Counted from the first letter of the stretch, positions 1 through 15,100 are shown. The stretch is 64,000 bases of DNA from Corbicula japonica (GCA_038501625.1 JAZAYU010000010.1:2170001-2234000); one strand, 5' to 3'. Translations and numbers: made by a program. Notes: a model not told the origin generated them from the sequence alone.

Positions 1-26
1 AAATCATCATCCATGAATATACTCAC

Positions 27-193
27 CAATTTCAGCACTTATTTCATCTTCCTCTTCAGCCTTATATGTGTACAAAACTCTTGCAGGAACTGAGACTGAG
101 CCAGAACTGCCCTGGGTGGGTCCGCTCGTCTGCGATACTCGCTCGTCATCCGACCCTTCATCGGCAAATGGATTGCTGGTTCCTGCTGGAGCC
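27..193 (-). CDS. PACSIN: PACSIN coding exon 9 (NPF motif and start of SH3), last in window
   Basis: Acceptor CTTATGTTACAG before 193 and donor ATTG|GTGAGT after 27; 167 bases, entered with one base and left in phase 1. It reads APAGTSNPFADEGSDDERVS, a Ser/Gly linker, then VPARVLYTYKAEEEDEISAE and IG. The second NPF motif is followed by acidic residues. ARVLYTYKAEEEDEIS is the first strand and RT loop of an SH3 domain (ALYDY homologue ALYTY-like VLYTY). About 30-35 residues of SH3, including the conserved Trp and the SNYVE-type end, must lie in a further exon to the left of base 1. Confidence 0.93.
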
Positions 194-3100
194 CTGTAAC
201 ATAAGAAATCTGAAATTATTTCTGTCTGAAATTGGGTCAAATGGTGGCTGTTCTTATGTCTTCTGTTCATGAGTTTCTATCAACCTACAAATTAAAAAGA
301 CAACAAATTCTAAGTACTTTACATATATTTTAAACTTTGAGGAGGGATATATTATCAGAAGTATGTGACCAGTATCAAACTTACTGTTTATCTTACACAT
401 TTAGATTTAATAAGGTATGTCTAGTATGCTATTTTAATTGTATTAAGTATTAAACATTTGTGGAAAAAAACCCATGATTTTTACAAGTAAAATCCATTGT
501 CTGATACTACCAAAATAATTTTTCCAGTAAGATCCAAGGTCTGATATTACCAAAATAGGGCACAAATCCATCCATTTAACTTCTGTTATTATTTTCAATA
601 GGAGAAAAGACTACCATTTGACAATACTGCTTATAAACCAGTTTATAACAAGCAATTCGGCTAACTAAAATTTCAAACATTTTTATCAATCTTAACAAAA
701 ACATGAAAATGCATCAAACCAAATTGAAAGCAAATGATCATGGACCTTAAATTAAGTTGGCTAAAACGTTAGATCAGGAAAAACTAATCACAAGGCTCAT
801 GTATGGATAAGGTTATTTTGTAAGATGGAAATTATTCAAATCATATATCCCATACAGTTACTTAATAGTGTTGGAAACAAAATTTTATTTTAATGTAGAT
901 AGTGCACAATGAAAGGCCAATCATGAACAGAGGCAGGCAAGTGTTGTAAGATGGACAGATGGAACAGCATTGACTTAACTGTACAAATGCATGTGACTGC
1001 TCAACCCTTTACTCCATATACATGCGTTTTATCAAATGTGCAAACACAACATCTGTGCTTTCTGATTTGGATCTGCACTGGTTGCATCTTGGTCAGAAAT
1101 AACCTAATACAGTCAAACCTGTCTTTAGCAACCACCCAAGGGAGTGACAAAAAGTGGCTGCTCTATACAGGTGGCTGTTAAAGACAGGTTAAAATGAGAA
1201 CAATATGCTAGTTTAGGACATATTCAAACTGGCTGTTTAAGACAGGTGGTTGCTATTTGCAGGTGGCTGCTAAGGCAGGTTTCACTGTATCAAAAGTGAA
1301 CAGTGCAGATCCTGCAATAAAGGCATATAATTATATGGAGGAAAGGGGTAAAATATTTTTGGAAGCAATTATCAAAACAAATTTGTATAGGATGTAAATA
1401 ACGATGCAGGATGCAATTTTAAGCATACCAGTAAGTTTGAATGCAAATTATGAACTAGTATTTAGCCTACATGGGTTATTGTAAAAACTAGAAGAGAAAA
1501 AAAAGAAAAAAGATGGAATTTATGTTCTCCTCAACAGCTAATATGCTGTATAATAACACAAGCCCACATGATATCAATTCATTGAATGAAATGTTTTTAT
1601 TTTTGGCTCTGGCTGTCATATTGTGCTTACCACTTTCCTCCTAAGATAAACCTTTATCGTGTGGGCGAACAGTTTAGATCCAAATCAGCCGGCACATCTG
1701 TGCTGTCTAATCAGGATCTAAACTGTTTGCTTTTTTATTCATCATGTTATTTCTGACCAAAATGCGACCAGTGCAGATCCTTATCAGACGGCACAGATGT
1801 GACGGCTGATCCGGATCTACACCGGTCCCGCATGCGTAAAAATGCTTATATATCCAGGAAACTGTTAAAAGCAGATCAAATGCTAATCATCAACCCAACA
1901 AGAGTGCTAAAGTTTTCAGCAGAAGACAATCGGAAAATTTGTGGAAAATTTGAAGAATATTGTAAATATGCTTAAGGTTGACGACACCAAGTGTTTTTCT
2001 GATCTAGGTAAGAGTGGCTGTTTCAAAAGCTGCCATCAGTAAAAAGTAATTTCTTTTGATGGCCATCAAACAGCATACATTTTTTCGCCAGAACTGATAA
2101 CTTTATTCCTAAAACACTTGTTTCACAGACGAACCTAAATTAAAGATACATTTCATGCATCAGAGAAAATCTTTAATGACTTGTTATTCACCATGCTAGT
2201 GCTTTGAACATATACAAAACAATTTTGCAGTTTTTACTATCTACCAAAAAATATTTAAGGCCTGTATGTCATATTAAAAGCATAAATTCAATGAACAGGT
2301 ATTATTTAGGATTTTAAGATGTAACTAGTTCTAGACATAGAAATATTATAATAGTTAGTGTGAAACAGGCTTTGAATGTATACATGAAATTTAATAGTTA
2401 TCAGAACTAAGGTGGGAGGGTTGCATGTACAAACAATTCAAAGAAAATCATAACAGAAACAGAATTTATTTAATATTACTGCTTTGTTAAGCTTCTACAA
2501 GCACAAACACTTTGGATAACCCATTTAATTCCTGTTTTGGTACTTCCTATAAAAAGTGCTGAAATTAGGGTAACAAGAAGATTAATGATTAAACTGGTGT
2601 TAATTACAAGCTATAAATATTATTTCCCAGTATTTGACAAATTATTTGCTATGCTGAAATCACAGGTCATAATTATTTTACTGCAAAAGTGAATGAATAA
2701 TTTTTAAAACTGCATTATTTTGAAAAATTAAAATCAGTTTATTACTTATTTAGTTTTTGTTTATTACCACAAACTGACATAGATATCAGTTTAATATTCC
2801 TCACAAGCCCTTATCAACCCAGTAGAAATGTATATTCCTGAAGATGCTAAACAAGCAGTAATAGATATATTTTAGATATATCAAAATGCAATATGAAAAG
2901 TACATAAACAAAACATACAATAGAACTACACAGTAACTTTCAATAAATATTTGGCATTCCAAAAAATCATTCAATAAAAGTTTACTTGTCTATAGATTTA
3001 TTTTCAGTATTCGAATTTGAATTGTTTTCCTCTACCTCGGACGTTGTCGAATCACTGCCGAATGGATTTAAGGTCTCGTCGTATGAACCTTCCCTATAAC

Positions 3101-6100
3101 ACAATATAGTATAAACAAGCGGGGATTGCCTTCCCTGGAACAAGTGGCGATTGCCTTCCCTAGAACACAATATAGTATAAACAAGTGGCGATTGCCTCCC
3201 CTATAACACAACAAATAAGACGAGCAGAGATCGCCTCCTATATAGCACAACACTGAACAGTGTACTTTAAACAAAAGACAATCATTTCTCTGTGTCTGCG
3301 TATTGTTTTAGTTAGATAACATGCACAACATAACAATTAAACCCTTTCTTCCATATATATGCCTATATGACATGGGCGAACAGTGTAGATCCAGATCAGG
3401 CAGCACATCTGTACTGTCTGATCAGGATCTGAACTATTAGCCCTTTGATTCATTTGATTAAATCTGACCAAAAAGCAAACAGTGCAGATCCTGATCAGAT
3501 GGCACTAAAATGCATATATATGGGTAAAGGGTTAACAATAAAAAGAGGACTGTCATGAAAACAGAACAAAAATGGTAAAAAGGGGCCTATTTTACCAGAT
3601 TCCTTGTTTCCAGTTACTGTGGTACAGTACTATGCACATAAGTGCAAAATACAACATTTATACACAATGTCGGTGTATAGTGACAACATGGTCTATCTAA
3701 CTAGGGGCAGATCCAGAGGGGATGCAATAACATTTTTTTCCAGGAAACTTCGTAAACAAGATTGCAAATTTTGCATTTTGGCTATTCAAAGAAATTTTTC
3801 TGACATCAACAACGACTTAGACGTGTTGTTTTCTAACTTTTATACTGACACCAACTTTTTGATTGGACCAATGTTAAATTTGCAGCCCCCCCTCCCTCGC
3901 CTCCCCCCCCCCACCTCACCACAGAAACATAATTATAATTAAGCATTAGACCAGGAAGACTTTAAGACTTTAATGGGAATAGAAATAATACAGATTCCAC
4001 TGAAAATGCTGTATTAAAATGATTAAAATAAATCCAATGTATTTTTGTTAAACTTTTAACATTTTAATTGTTTACAATATTTATTATTTTCTTTTATTTC
4101 CCATTACTGTCATTATGATTCTGACCTTGCACAAACATTTCAAATGTTATTGTTTAACTTTTAACTAAAACTAAATATTTTTATTTCTATAAACTAAACC
4201 ATTTTGTTGGAAATCTATTAGACACAACTTTTTGTTCTCAACCTTTTCATGTTGTATGTGTTATGCTACAGCAAATGGACGACTGCACATATTTTCGCAT
4301 CATTGTATATTCATGATTACAATGAAAAGTGAAATTTGAGATTCAAATTATGTATATCACTTATGCAATAAGACTACATTATGCTGGAAATTTGGTGAAA
4401 ATTACTATGTAAGATACAATAAAACCACTTTATTTATCATTCAAGTTCTGAAGATAACAAATAACACTTTGTGCACTGATACACAGTTACATCTTTCGAC
4501 TCTCAACTACTTTTTTCAATTCAATCGAAAAGGTCTTCTTCATTCTAAGATTTGGAAATCAAACTAATTTATCTGTAGATCTTTTTGTTAGATCTATGTT
4601 AATAAAACTTGCTGTGTCGATACATCAGATGTCAAATCAATTTCTTGAGTAATTACAACAAAATAATATGATTTTTAACAAAACTAGGGTGTTTTCAAAA
4701 AGGGCATAATTCAAAAAGTTAACACTACTGAATATATTATATGACTTTCACCTCATGGGCAAACAATGTACATTCAGATCAGCAGGCACATCCATCCTGT
4801 CCGATTTGAATCTACACTGTTCATTTCTTCGCAAGGAATAACCAAACAAATTTAGAAGCAAACAGTGTATATCCTGATCAGACAGCATAAATTTAATGTG
4901 CTAAATAAAGTAAATCGTTTGTTTTGAGAAAATAACAAAATGTAGTGCATTGGAAAAAAGGTTTCTGATATTCAAACTATTAACAAGGTTGGCAGCAATG
5001 AAAGAAAAACTCTAGTTTTAACACAGAATTAAGAGAGCAAATCAAAATTAAAATTAAAGTTTTCTGGCTGAATATGACAGTTCTATAAAAAAATATCAAG
5101 TACTGTACACATCATACTCGGAACTAGATCTGTGAATTTATATGACATCAAGGCACACAGTTATACTGGTTTACAACATATTAGACAGAAATCTTGGTTT
5201 GGCAGACATGATGGTTTTCTTGTGTTTTCTTTTTGTTGTTGTTTTTTTACCCTTTACTTCATAAATAAGTCTTTAATGCTTGGGCAAACAGTGTTGATCC
5301 AGATCAGTCATCACATCTGTGCAACAACAGAGTCTACACTGTTTGCTCTTAGATTTACTAGATTATTGCTCTTAGATTTACTAGGTTATTGCTCTTAGAT
5401 TTACTAGGTTATTTTTGACCTAACAGCGAACAGTGCAGATCCTAATCAGAAGGCACAGATGTTCTAGCTGATCTGGATCTACACTGGTTGTTCATGCATA
5501 AAAATGGATATATATGAAGAAAAGGGTTTATAAAAATTCAAAATCATCAGAAATATCATGTATATAGTTTCAATTTTCTTTTAGATATTAATGCAAACCT
5601 AATAGGAAAAGGATAATGCATCAAACCAAACCTAGATTTCTTTCAAATCAACCACAAGATTAGACATAGAACATCTAGATAAACAGGTAGTATTACCCCC
5701 AGCCAAAATTAGGATCAAAGAAGCTGTAAACAGTTTATAATAATAAAATATTTGATAATTAAATATGGGATAATAATAAAATGCAAGACATAAGATCATG
5801 TGAAATATGAAATTGGAGACCAGTCTGAAAACTCTGGCTTGTGATTGGTCCATTTGGAGACTGGTCTGAATTTCAACCAATCAGCTGCTTGAGTTAAGAG
5901 ACTGGTCTTCAGTGAGTTTTATCATCATGGGCCTTGCCGTCACGATTATAAAACCGTGTATGATGACCAGTTTCAGATTTAAAGAATGTCACTGGTTGAG
6001 TCTGATTATGAAATGGCAAAGTTATAGCCAACGTTAAGTTTTTGTGCCAAAAAGGAGCATAACTCCATCAAAGATTATTGAGATCAGAGACTGGACTTTA

Positions 6101-9100
6101 TAATCTTAGGACCAGATTTCTGACAAAGCAAGGATGGATAAGAAAGCTGTGATGAAATACAAAGTTCTGGCTGTGTGATAGGTAAAGGCTGCTTTAACCC
6201 TTTCCTCCATAGATACACCTTTATTGCATGGACGAACAGTTTAGATCCAGATCAGTCGGCATATCTGTGCCGTCTGATCAGGATGTAAACTGTTCTCTTT
6301 TTGATTCATCATGTTATTTATGACCAAAACGCAACCAGTGCAGATCCTGATCAGATGGCATGGATGTGCTGGTTTATCTGGATCTACACTGGTCGCACAT
6401 GCTGAAAAATGAGTATTTATGGAGGAAAGGGTTAAAATCATAATATATTAAAAGATCTGCATATCACAATAATCTGGCAAAGTTTTAACTGCCTTCAAGG
6501 AAACTCACTTTACCCTTTACTCCATAGATAAACCTTTACTATTAGGCCAGAGAAAAAAATATTTTAGATCTCATCCCCGCCCGCCCCTGTCCAAAACCAC
6601 CCGCCCAAAAAAATTTATTGGTAAAAAAATCTAAACATATTAACCAACCTTATAAAGCAATTAATTCACAGTAACCTATTTCCTTTTCAAGACATAATAG
6701 AAGAAAGTATAAAAATATACAGGAAAAGGTTAACCCACCATAAATAACAATAATTTTACAGTACCACAATTCCATTTCTGGACATATAAGAAGAGACCAT
6801 AAAAATACACACCTGGAAACATTGGAATTTTGGGTTGATTCTACAGTCTCTGCACCTCGGTTATTATACACCTGTTGCGTGGGCTGAGATTGCTGGGAGA
6901 TGGCTGATGCACGATTGTTGTTGGGTTTGTTTGTCGTGGTAGTGGTGGATGGTAAGAAGTTATCGGGGTTCTGTTTGATGCTGGTAATGGTTATACCACC
7001 CTCACCCGTCGTGATTTGTGAAGACTTCTTCTCTTTTCCAATTGGTTTTAGATCAGGGGAATACTCCTGAAGAATGTGTACATTAATTAGTCCAAAAGTA
7101 ATGCTATACATCAAGTTGAGAGCTTGGCCTTTATAACTGGTAGACAAGGATGATTATTAGTAACACATTAACCCTCCATATACATGTATAGCAATTTTTA
7201 AGCATGTGCGACCAGTGTAGATCAGAAATAACCTAACAAATCAAAAAGCGAACAGTGCAGATCCTGATCAGACGGCACTGATGCACCGGCTGATCTGGAT
7301 CTACACTATTCGCCTACACAATAAAAGTGTGTCTATGGAAGAAAGGCTTAAGAGAAGCTGAAAAAACACCTCTATATATATTCTCTTTTTATACCTTATG
7401 ATTGTTAACAATCATCAAGGCTGGGGTGTTCTGACTAGTTAGTAAAAGCAAGTAGTGGCTGGATAGATATAAAGTTGAATTTTGAGATATGACGACTTTT
7501 TTTGTAACTTTAACTTTGCAAATTATATTCATTTGCATTATGAATAAATGCAAACTTTCAAGTATATCTTCAGTTTTTCTGAATTATATAGTTTAATAAA
7601 TGCATACTTTGATATGTAAAACATACAGTTTTTTCCTGTCAGAACATGCCAGCTCATACATAAAATTACTCATCAAAGGGGCTCTATTCTGGTTTTAGTT
7701 GCTTGTAAGCAAAAATGACTGGTTACCCCTGCATAACAATAAACTATGACTTTTCAAGTTTTTGCTAAATACAAATCAAATTTTACAAGTATTTCAGAGC
7801 ATTTAGCCTGATTAACAAAAACAACTGCTTGATTGACACTGCTATTTCTAAGAATTGCCAAATTAAGGTGTAAGTGGACTACTATTGATACCCACTACCC
7901 ACTTGCAAGTTATGGTTAAAATTATGCTGACAGTTTTTATAGAAAACCAAACTTGGATCAACGGTCTAGGCCCTAATCAGCGACCCCAGGATTATAAAAC
8001 TGAGAAATGACACCGGTCTGAAATCTCAAGCATCTGATTGGCTGAAATGATATACTTCCACCTTTTTCTGGGTGAGGAAAAAATCCAGGTGCCCCTCTGA
8101 GCATTTTTTCAGGTATGTTTTACAGGAACCTGGGTAGAACCACTAACCTTGCATATGCTAGCTGGATAAAGTTCTCACATGAAAGATTCTGACTCCGGGA
8201 GCACTCGAACCCAAAACTTATACACCACAAACTTCAAATACTGGCCATGATTATCTGTCTACCAAAATTGTGATTATCCACCTTTAACCCTTTCCTCCAT
8301 ATACATGCCTTTATGGCATGAGCAAACATCCTAGAACCAGATCAGCCGGCACATGTGCTGTCTGATCAGAATCTGCACTGTTTCATTTTTATTGCATTAG
8401 GATATTACTGACCAACAAGCAAACAGTGCAGATCCTGATCTGATGGCATGGATGTGGCAGCTGATCTGGATCTACACTGGTCACACATGCGTAAAACGGA
8501 TTACATACGGAGTAAAGCGTTAATGATACACCACTAACCTCGAATACTGGCCATGCCATAGGCATATCAGCACCATGATTAAATGACCACCACCGGAGAT
8601 CTTTATCTGCGTCAGTGTTGCTAATTGTTGAATGGAGGTCTGTGTATACTTGTGAATATCTGAAAATATTTGGAACAAAATAAACTCTTTAATTACTGTG
8701 TTCTTGTACATAATAGAAACACTTTATTTTGAATACAGGTCAGTTCATTCACTTTTTAAAGGATTGTTTTAACGGATATTATTGACAAACTGTAAATACC
8801 ATTACCTTACTGTGAAGATGCGAGTCGGAACTGGGTTTACGCTGATAGAAATGCACTTTTAGGTTTCATATTGTGCATATTTAAAATCACTTGGCCAAAT
8901 GTTTGTAAGTTGATAATTATTCTACTTTCTAAAGAATAGTATTTTTGTCCATACGGCTTCTGATGTCTTCAACATTAAAAATACAATTTTATTCGATTTT
9001 AATGATGTTTTGAATGGAAAATCTAAATTTTAACATTTAAAATCTATTGGACCAAGTATAGAAGATTGTTTAAAAACAAAGATCTTATAATAAACTTAGT

Positions 9101-12100
9101 TTTAAAAAAGAAGAAAATCTGTAATTTTTTAATAAGCTGCACATTTAGCAGCAGAATTTTTTTGTGTTTTCTTGATTAATTTATTTTCATTTTGAGACAG
9201 CCCCCATAAAATGTTACTTTTTTTCTGTAACCTTTTACTTTATGGTAAATGGCTCATATCTCATATGCAACCAGAGCACTTTAATCAGGATCTACCCTTT
9301 TTGCCTTTAGATACATTAGGTTAGGTTATATTGAACATTCTTACCTGGAATCTACAGGTCTTAACACTGATGAATGTCAGATATTTAAGCTAGAATCAGG
9401 TCTAAACATTGATGAAAATCAATCAGGTCTAAACACTGATGAATATCAAACAGGTCTACAAATTGATAAATATCTAACATGTCTAAACATTGATTAAATC
9501 CACCATTCTTACCTGGAATCTACAGATATACTTAAACATTGAAGATAATCAAACACTCTTATCTGGAATTAACAGACATGTCTAAACATTGATGAATATC
9601 AAACATTCTTACCTGAACAGGTCTAAACACTCTTCAATATTAAACATTCTTACCTAGGATCTACTGACAGGTCTAAACACTCTTCAATATTAAACATTCT
9701 TACCTAGGATCTACTGACAGGTCTAAACACTCTTCAATATAAAACATTCTTACCTAGGATCTACTGACAGGTCTAAACACTCTTCAATATTAAACATTCT
9801 TAACTAGAATCTACTGACAGGTCTAAACACTCTTCAATATTAAACATTCTTACCTAGGATCTACTGACAGGTTTAAACACTCTTCAATATTAAACATTCT
9901 TACCTAGGATCTACTGACAGGTCTAAACACTCTTCAATATTAAACATTCTTACCTAGGATCTACTGACTGGTCTAAACACTCTTCAATATAAAACATTCT
10001 TACCTAGGATCTACTGACAGGTCAAAACACTCTTCAATATTAAACATTCTTACCTAGAATCTACTGACAGGTCTAAACACTGATGAATATCAAACATGAT
10101 CTTCTTGAAAAAGTCTATTCTCTGTCGCTCAAAGTTTTGACATTTCTCAAATACCTGAAATTAAGTATAAGTATCAAATTTAACATAAAATAATGTCAAA
10201 ACACCTCTTTATCTGGTAAAATAATTTGTGGGTAATTTTTATTTATCTATACTTTATTTGGTAATTTAGACAGTTTCATTTGGATTTAATATATACAGTA
10301 TAATTATGTCTCTGTAACACAGATCAGGACCCAAGATCATAAAACTTTGATTGGAGACCTGTGCCCAAGGTTATAAAACTGAGCATGGAAACCAGTCTCA
10401 AATCTCAAGCATCTGATGCTTGAGATTTGAGACTGGTTTCCAATCTCAGCTTCATAACCTTCAGCCCAGTATCGAATCTCAAGCATTTGATTCAGCATCT
10501 GACTCAGACAATCACATGCTTGGGATTTCCGAATGGTCTTCAGATTTAGTTTTGTGATCTTGGGCACATATTCAGGCACAAAAATGAAAAAGGTTCTTAA
10601 TTTTATTCAAACCTCAGACAACAAACAGGTGTACACACTCAGAATGTCAGCCATAGCAAAAAATTTTTTTTTAACCTGCATCACAATATTTTTCAAAACT
10701 GAGATTTTGAGGCAATTTAATAATGTTTTAAATTACATTTGCTGTTTAATGTATAGTTTCAATATCAAAAAGGAGTACTGGAGATCAAGCAGTCTATATG
10801 GGATAAATGTGTATCATGATGTGTTGTCTGTCCCTGTAACCTCTCATTCTTTATTTTCTTCACCAGGTATGTGAGAATAAGCTAACATAGAATCTGAGCC
10901 ACTGGGGGATGTATAATATGACAACAAGACTGCTAATGTTTTCAGACACGTGACCATTTGTTTCATATGCAATTTTATCGTATCTTCCACGTGACTTACA
11001 CAAACAATATACCATTTTGAATTATTTTACATACATATGTAATGTAAATTTTGAGACTGCTTGTAAACACATGGTAGCTGTATGAGTAACTACATTTTGG
11101 GTAACTACACATGATTAGACAAAAAACTTTTGTCCACACAACACCTTTGTTTATTTTCACATACCTTTTTAACACAAGTTTAGTGACAAACGTGTACAGC
11201 CCTACCTCAGTCATGTCCTCTATATATTTGGAGTTGTAGCCGTTAAGATCGTTCAGACACGCATTGTATTTGTCCTGAGTACTCTCCACCTCCAGCTGGA
11301 ACTTCTTTAACTTCTCTTGTAACTTTTTTAACTGAAATCAATACAATGATACTCTTAACAGTCGTCTTTTAACACTTTCCTTCATGTATACGAATTTTTA
11401 TGCATGTAAGACCAGTGTAGATCAAGATAAGCTGGCACATCCATGCCATCTGATCAGGATCCGTACTGGTCTCATTTTGGTCAGAAATAACCTAATGAAT
11501 AAAATAGCAAACAGTGCAGATCCAAATTAGATGAATGTGCCAGCTGACCTGGATCTGAATTGTTTGCCCATGCAATAAAGTTGTATCTATGGAGGAAAAG
11601 GCTGTTGAAAACAACTTTGTTAATTTGGTTTCAGCTGTTAAAACTTAAATAACTGATTGGCCTTTCTTGAAAATAGACCAATTCATTGATTTTAACTCTT
11701 CACTCCATTGAAATGCCTTTTATCAAATGGTGATCTAGATCAGCCCACTCACCAATGCCATCAAATCTCGATCTACAACATTCGCTTCTTGGTCACAAAT
11801 AACCTGAACGTCTAGATTCTGATCAGACAGCATGGATGTGTCAGCTACACTGGTCGCCCATGGAATAAAAGCCAAATTCCATAGGTAATAGGTTTAATAG
11901 AAATGATTTATTTACTGACTTAACAGTGATAGACGTACATCCATAACGAAGATTGCCAATGTTCCGGCTGTTCTGGATGTACACAGGACTCTAGTAAGAG
12001 TTATTCTGTGACAAGCATTCGAACTGTTAACATTGCATTGGACCTTTTCATTGCAAACAGTCTAGCAAAGAGTAATGTGCTAGATTTCATGACTTTTCAT

Positions 12101-15100
12101 TTAAACTTAATTAAGGAACTTTTCCAATTCCAAATAAGACACAATTGATTGAAATACAGCCAAAATATTAATCTGATTCATACGATCTGTCAGATGGAAA
12201 ATTGTGAGAGGAATTTTATGCAGAGTGAACAAGCATCATAAATCTAATTTCATATCCCATTCCGAGAATAATCTCTGAAAATCTGAGCCGATTTGAATAC
12301 AAAACCTGAAAGGTTACGCAACATCATTGCGATTGTGATTTGAAGATGAGGGAATAGATTAGAGAGTGACTTGGGGGGAAACAGGCTTCCAAATGTTTTA
12401 AGTTCAGAGCTTACTCAGTTCAGCCGTAGGTTTTTTTTACTCCGTTTCATACAGAAAGTTGAAAATTAAGCTTTGTACTATTTTTTAACTCTAGCCCTGG
12501 CAACCTTATGGCTGATCCCTTAAAGTTTTATAACTCTAGCCCTGGAAACCTTAGGGCTGATCCCTTTAAGTATTATATTTCCAAAGGCAAAAGTTGCATG
12601 TATTAATGCGTAATGTAATTGTATTTTATCCCATGGGCAACCAGTGTATATCCAGATGTATCAGCATGTATGTGTCATCTGGTCAGGATCTACCCTGTTA
12701 GCTTTAAGATTCATTAGGTTATTTCTACTAAGTATCAAACAATGTTGATCTGGATCTAGACTTGTCACCACCGATAAAAGGTTAAGTAAAGGGTCAACAT
12801 ACACATACATTTACTCGGCCGTAAGTACCTCAAGTTTAACCCTTAACCCAAGATCATACAACTGAAATTGGAGACCAGACTCAAATCTCAAGCATCTGAT
12901 TGGCTGAAATGGCGACCGGCCCTTGACTCTATGGGATATGGCTTACATCCTATTGGGTAAACAGTGCAGATCCAGATAAGAAGGCACAAATGCAAAGAAT
13001 GATCTGGATCTACACTGGCTGCCCTTTGGTAAAAGGCATATCCATCGAGTAAAAAGGGTTAATGAGAAATAGATCCAACATTTAATATAGAATCGAAAGG
13101 GGTAACCAGAAATTACCACAGTTATCAATTCTGCATTTAATAAAAATGAAGCGTGTCAGAAATTTTCATTTAATGTATTAAGATTGCATGTACCAGTCAC
13201 TAACTTGTAAACATGGAGGTATTTTTCAAAAAAAAAATTAATGAGAAACATTTCAACAATGTATGATAACTCGATGGGTGTTCACCTGAACATTTGTGTC
13301 ACCCTCAGGTATTGACAAAAATTATAGCCAACGTAAAGTTTTTGTCACAAAATTGAAGAATTAAAAGGGGCATAACTCTGTGAAATGTGACCGTGACCTT
13401 GGGCATTTGGCATCATTACAACCGTGTTCTCATAAGCAATATAATTTGAAGAAATATCAATGGCAAAAGTTACAGCCAATGTTTAAGTTTTCGCGATGAA
13501 TGGATGAACAAAGCGATTCCCTTGTATCACCATTTCTTCAAAAGGGCTACACTAAAATTAGTCTGTTGCATTTCAGTTATACAGCCTGTTACAGGTCTCA
13601 ATACACATTAGCTTAATTCAGTGTTCCCCTGAAGACAAAAATGAAATCAATGCACATCATGTTATTCAATAAACTCAGAGTCTAGACAAATTGTGCAATA
13701 AATGAAGCTCTTCTTGCTTATATGTAATCATTTAATGAAATCTTCATTGAGTAACAAATAGCTCTTTTCCAACAGTTTACTGATAATTGGATTCTGTAGG
13801 GAATGGCAAACTTTACAGGGCACCTTTACTCAAGATCATAAAATTATATCTGGAGACCAGTCTCAAATCTCAAGCATCAGATTGCCTGAAATGGCAATGG
13901 CTAAAATGGCAACTGGACCAGATGCTTGGGGTTTGCGACTGGTCTACAATCCTGGACCCTTGTAGCCAACTAGTGTAGATTCAAATCTATTCAGCATCTA
14001 CACAGTTCAATTTTTTATCAAAGACTTGTAAAAACTTGATGCCTGTTGGCAGCATTTGGCATGACCTTTTATTCCTGTGACCTTGACCTTTGAGGTGGGA
14101 ACCTGGGGTTCGTGCACTCACAACTATTTTTAGCAGTATTTTTTATTTACAATGAAGATCTTTTTTACTTTCTTATTGTACTTTGAAATGTTTTTTCTTG
14201 CAATGTTGAAGTGCACGTACGTTTGGCGTGGTTGCTTTGAAAAAGCCTGGTATCAGTCATTTCATCTCACCTCTGAACCATTTCAAAAAACATCCAGTTG
14301 TCACAAATTATTTCTAACATTCAGTATTTTTATAATCCGTAAAATCATTTTAATGTGTATAATTATGAACAGAATAAAAATTGTGTTTACTGGGCCTAAA
14401 ATAAAATATTGTTTGTTTCCCCATCCACGACCGACCCGAAATAATTGGCGCGACTCGAAAAATTTTATCGGCGAAACCCAAATGATATTTTTTTTATTTA
14501 GTACTAAAACCTGGAGATGAAAAAATGCATTTATTTGGAATCAGTTTTATTACGAAACCGGATGATTTGGTCTTTTGCAGAATAATACATGTACACTTGG
14601 TACCTATTTAAATTTAAGAGTGTTGGTATGCTCGATGGAGGTATTCCTAGAATATCTACATCAGGGATTCTAAAATCGTCGGCAGGCCGGTCATTGACCG
14701 ATTTTCGGGAAGAATGTCCGATTGAAATTTCAAAATTGGTAAAAAAAATCAGTCATGAATAGTGGCCCATAAATTGTTACAAAAATTACCAAAATGTACA
14801 TTGTTTACATCGGTCATGAATAGTGGCCCATAAATTGTTACAAAAATTACCAATATGTACATTTTTCACAGCTTAATCAGCTATTAATCTGTCAATTATC
14901 AAATTCACAACTCTGCTACCATGACTACCACGACTACACGTCCCGTGAATAGCCTGCAGCATAGATGAAACGGGATGTGGTCGGTCTCATTTTAACAATG
15001 GGCGGGCTTGTTCAATTTGCAAATGAACTGCGCTTGACAGGCTTTTTGATGACTGCCGATCGAATAAAATAAAGTACGTTTAAAAATGCTGTTTCGCAAA

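Larger units (their letters stand above)
194..2985. other. PACSIN intron 8 (between exons 8 and 9)
   Basis: AT-rich intron. It holds two copies of the TTAA-flanked palindromic element (1003-1350, 1629-1870) and a TA-flanked MITE. Nothing else recognisable in 200-1000 or 1880-2980. Confidence 0.8.
3094..6812. other. PACSIN intron 7 (between exons 7 and 8)
   Basis: Intron with family-1 palindromes at 3340-3534, 4740-4905 (partial), 5249-5528 and 6194-6435, a further end fragment near 6510-6540, and a family-2 palindrome at 5808-5932. 3540-4740 is AT-rich with a C-rich tract near 3885-3915 and nothing else recognised. Confidence 0.75.
7067..8538. other. PACSIN intron 6 (between exons 6 and 7)
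   Basis: Contains a family-1 palindrome (7168-7351), a half family-2 palindrome (about 7960-8052), a V-SINE-like copy (8055-8225) and another family-1 palindrome (8285-8520) that ends 20 bases from the exon 6 donor. 7360-7950 shows nothing recognisable. Confidence 0.75.

Noticed and set aside
7..270. ATG at the right end of the SH3-exon frame as a gene start
   Set aside because: A clear AG acceptor at 194-195 and phase-consistent joining to exon 8 show that the upstream part of the frame is intron.
3604..3942. 112-codon plus-strand frame in PACSIN intron 7
   Set aside because: Ends in a C-rich tract, has no domain and no splice context; on the strand opposite to the gene.
9340..10080. CRISPR-like regular spacing of the 50-bp repeat
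   Set aside because: Units are contiguous without unique spacers, and they match a host exon end in an animal genome.
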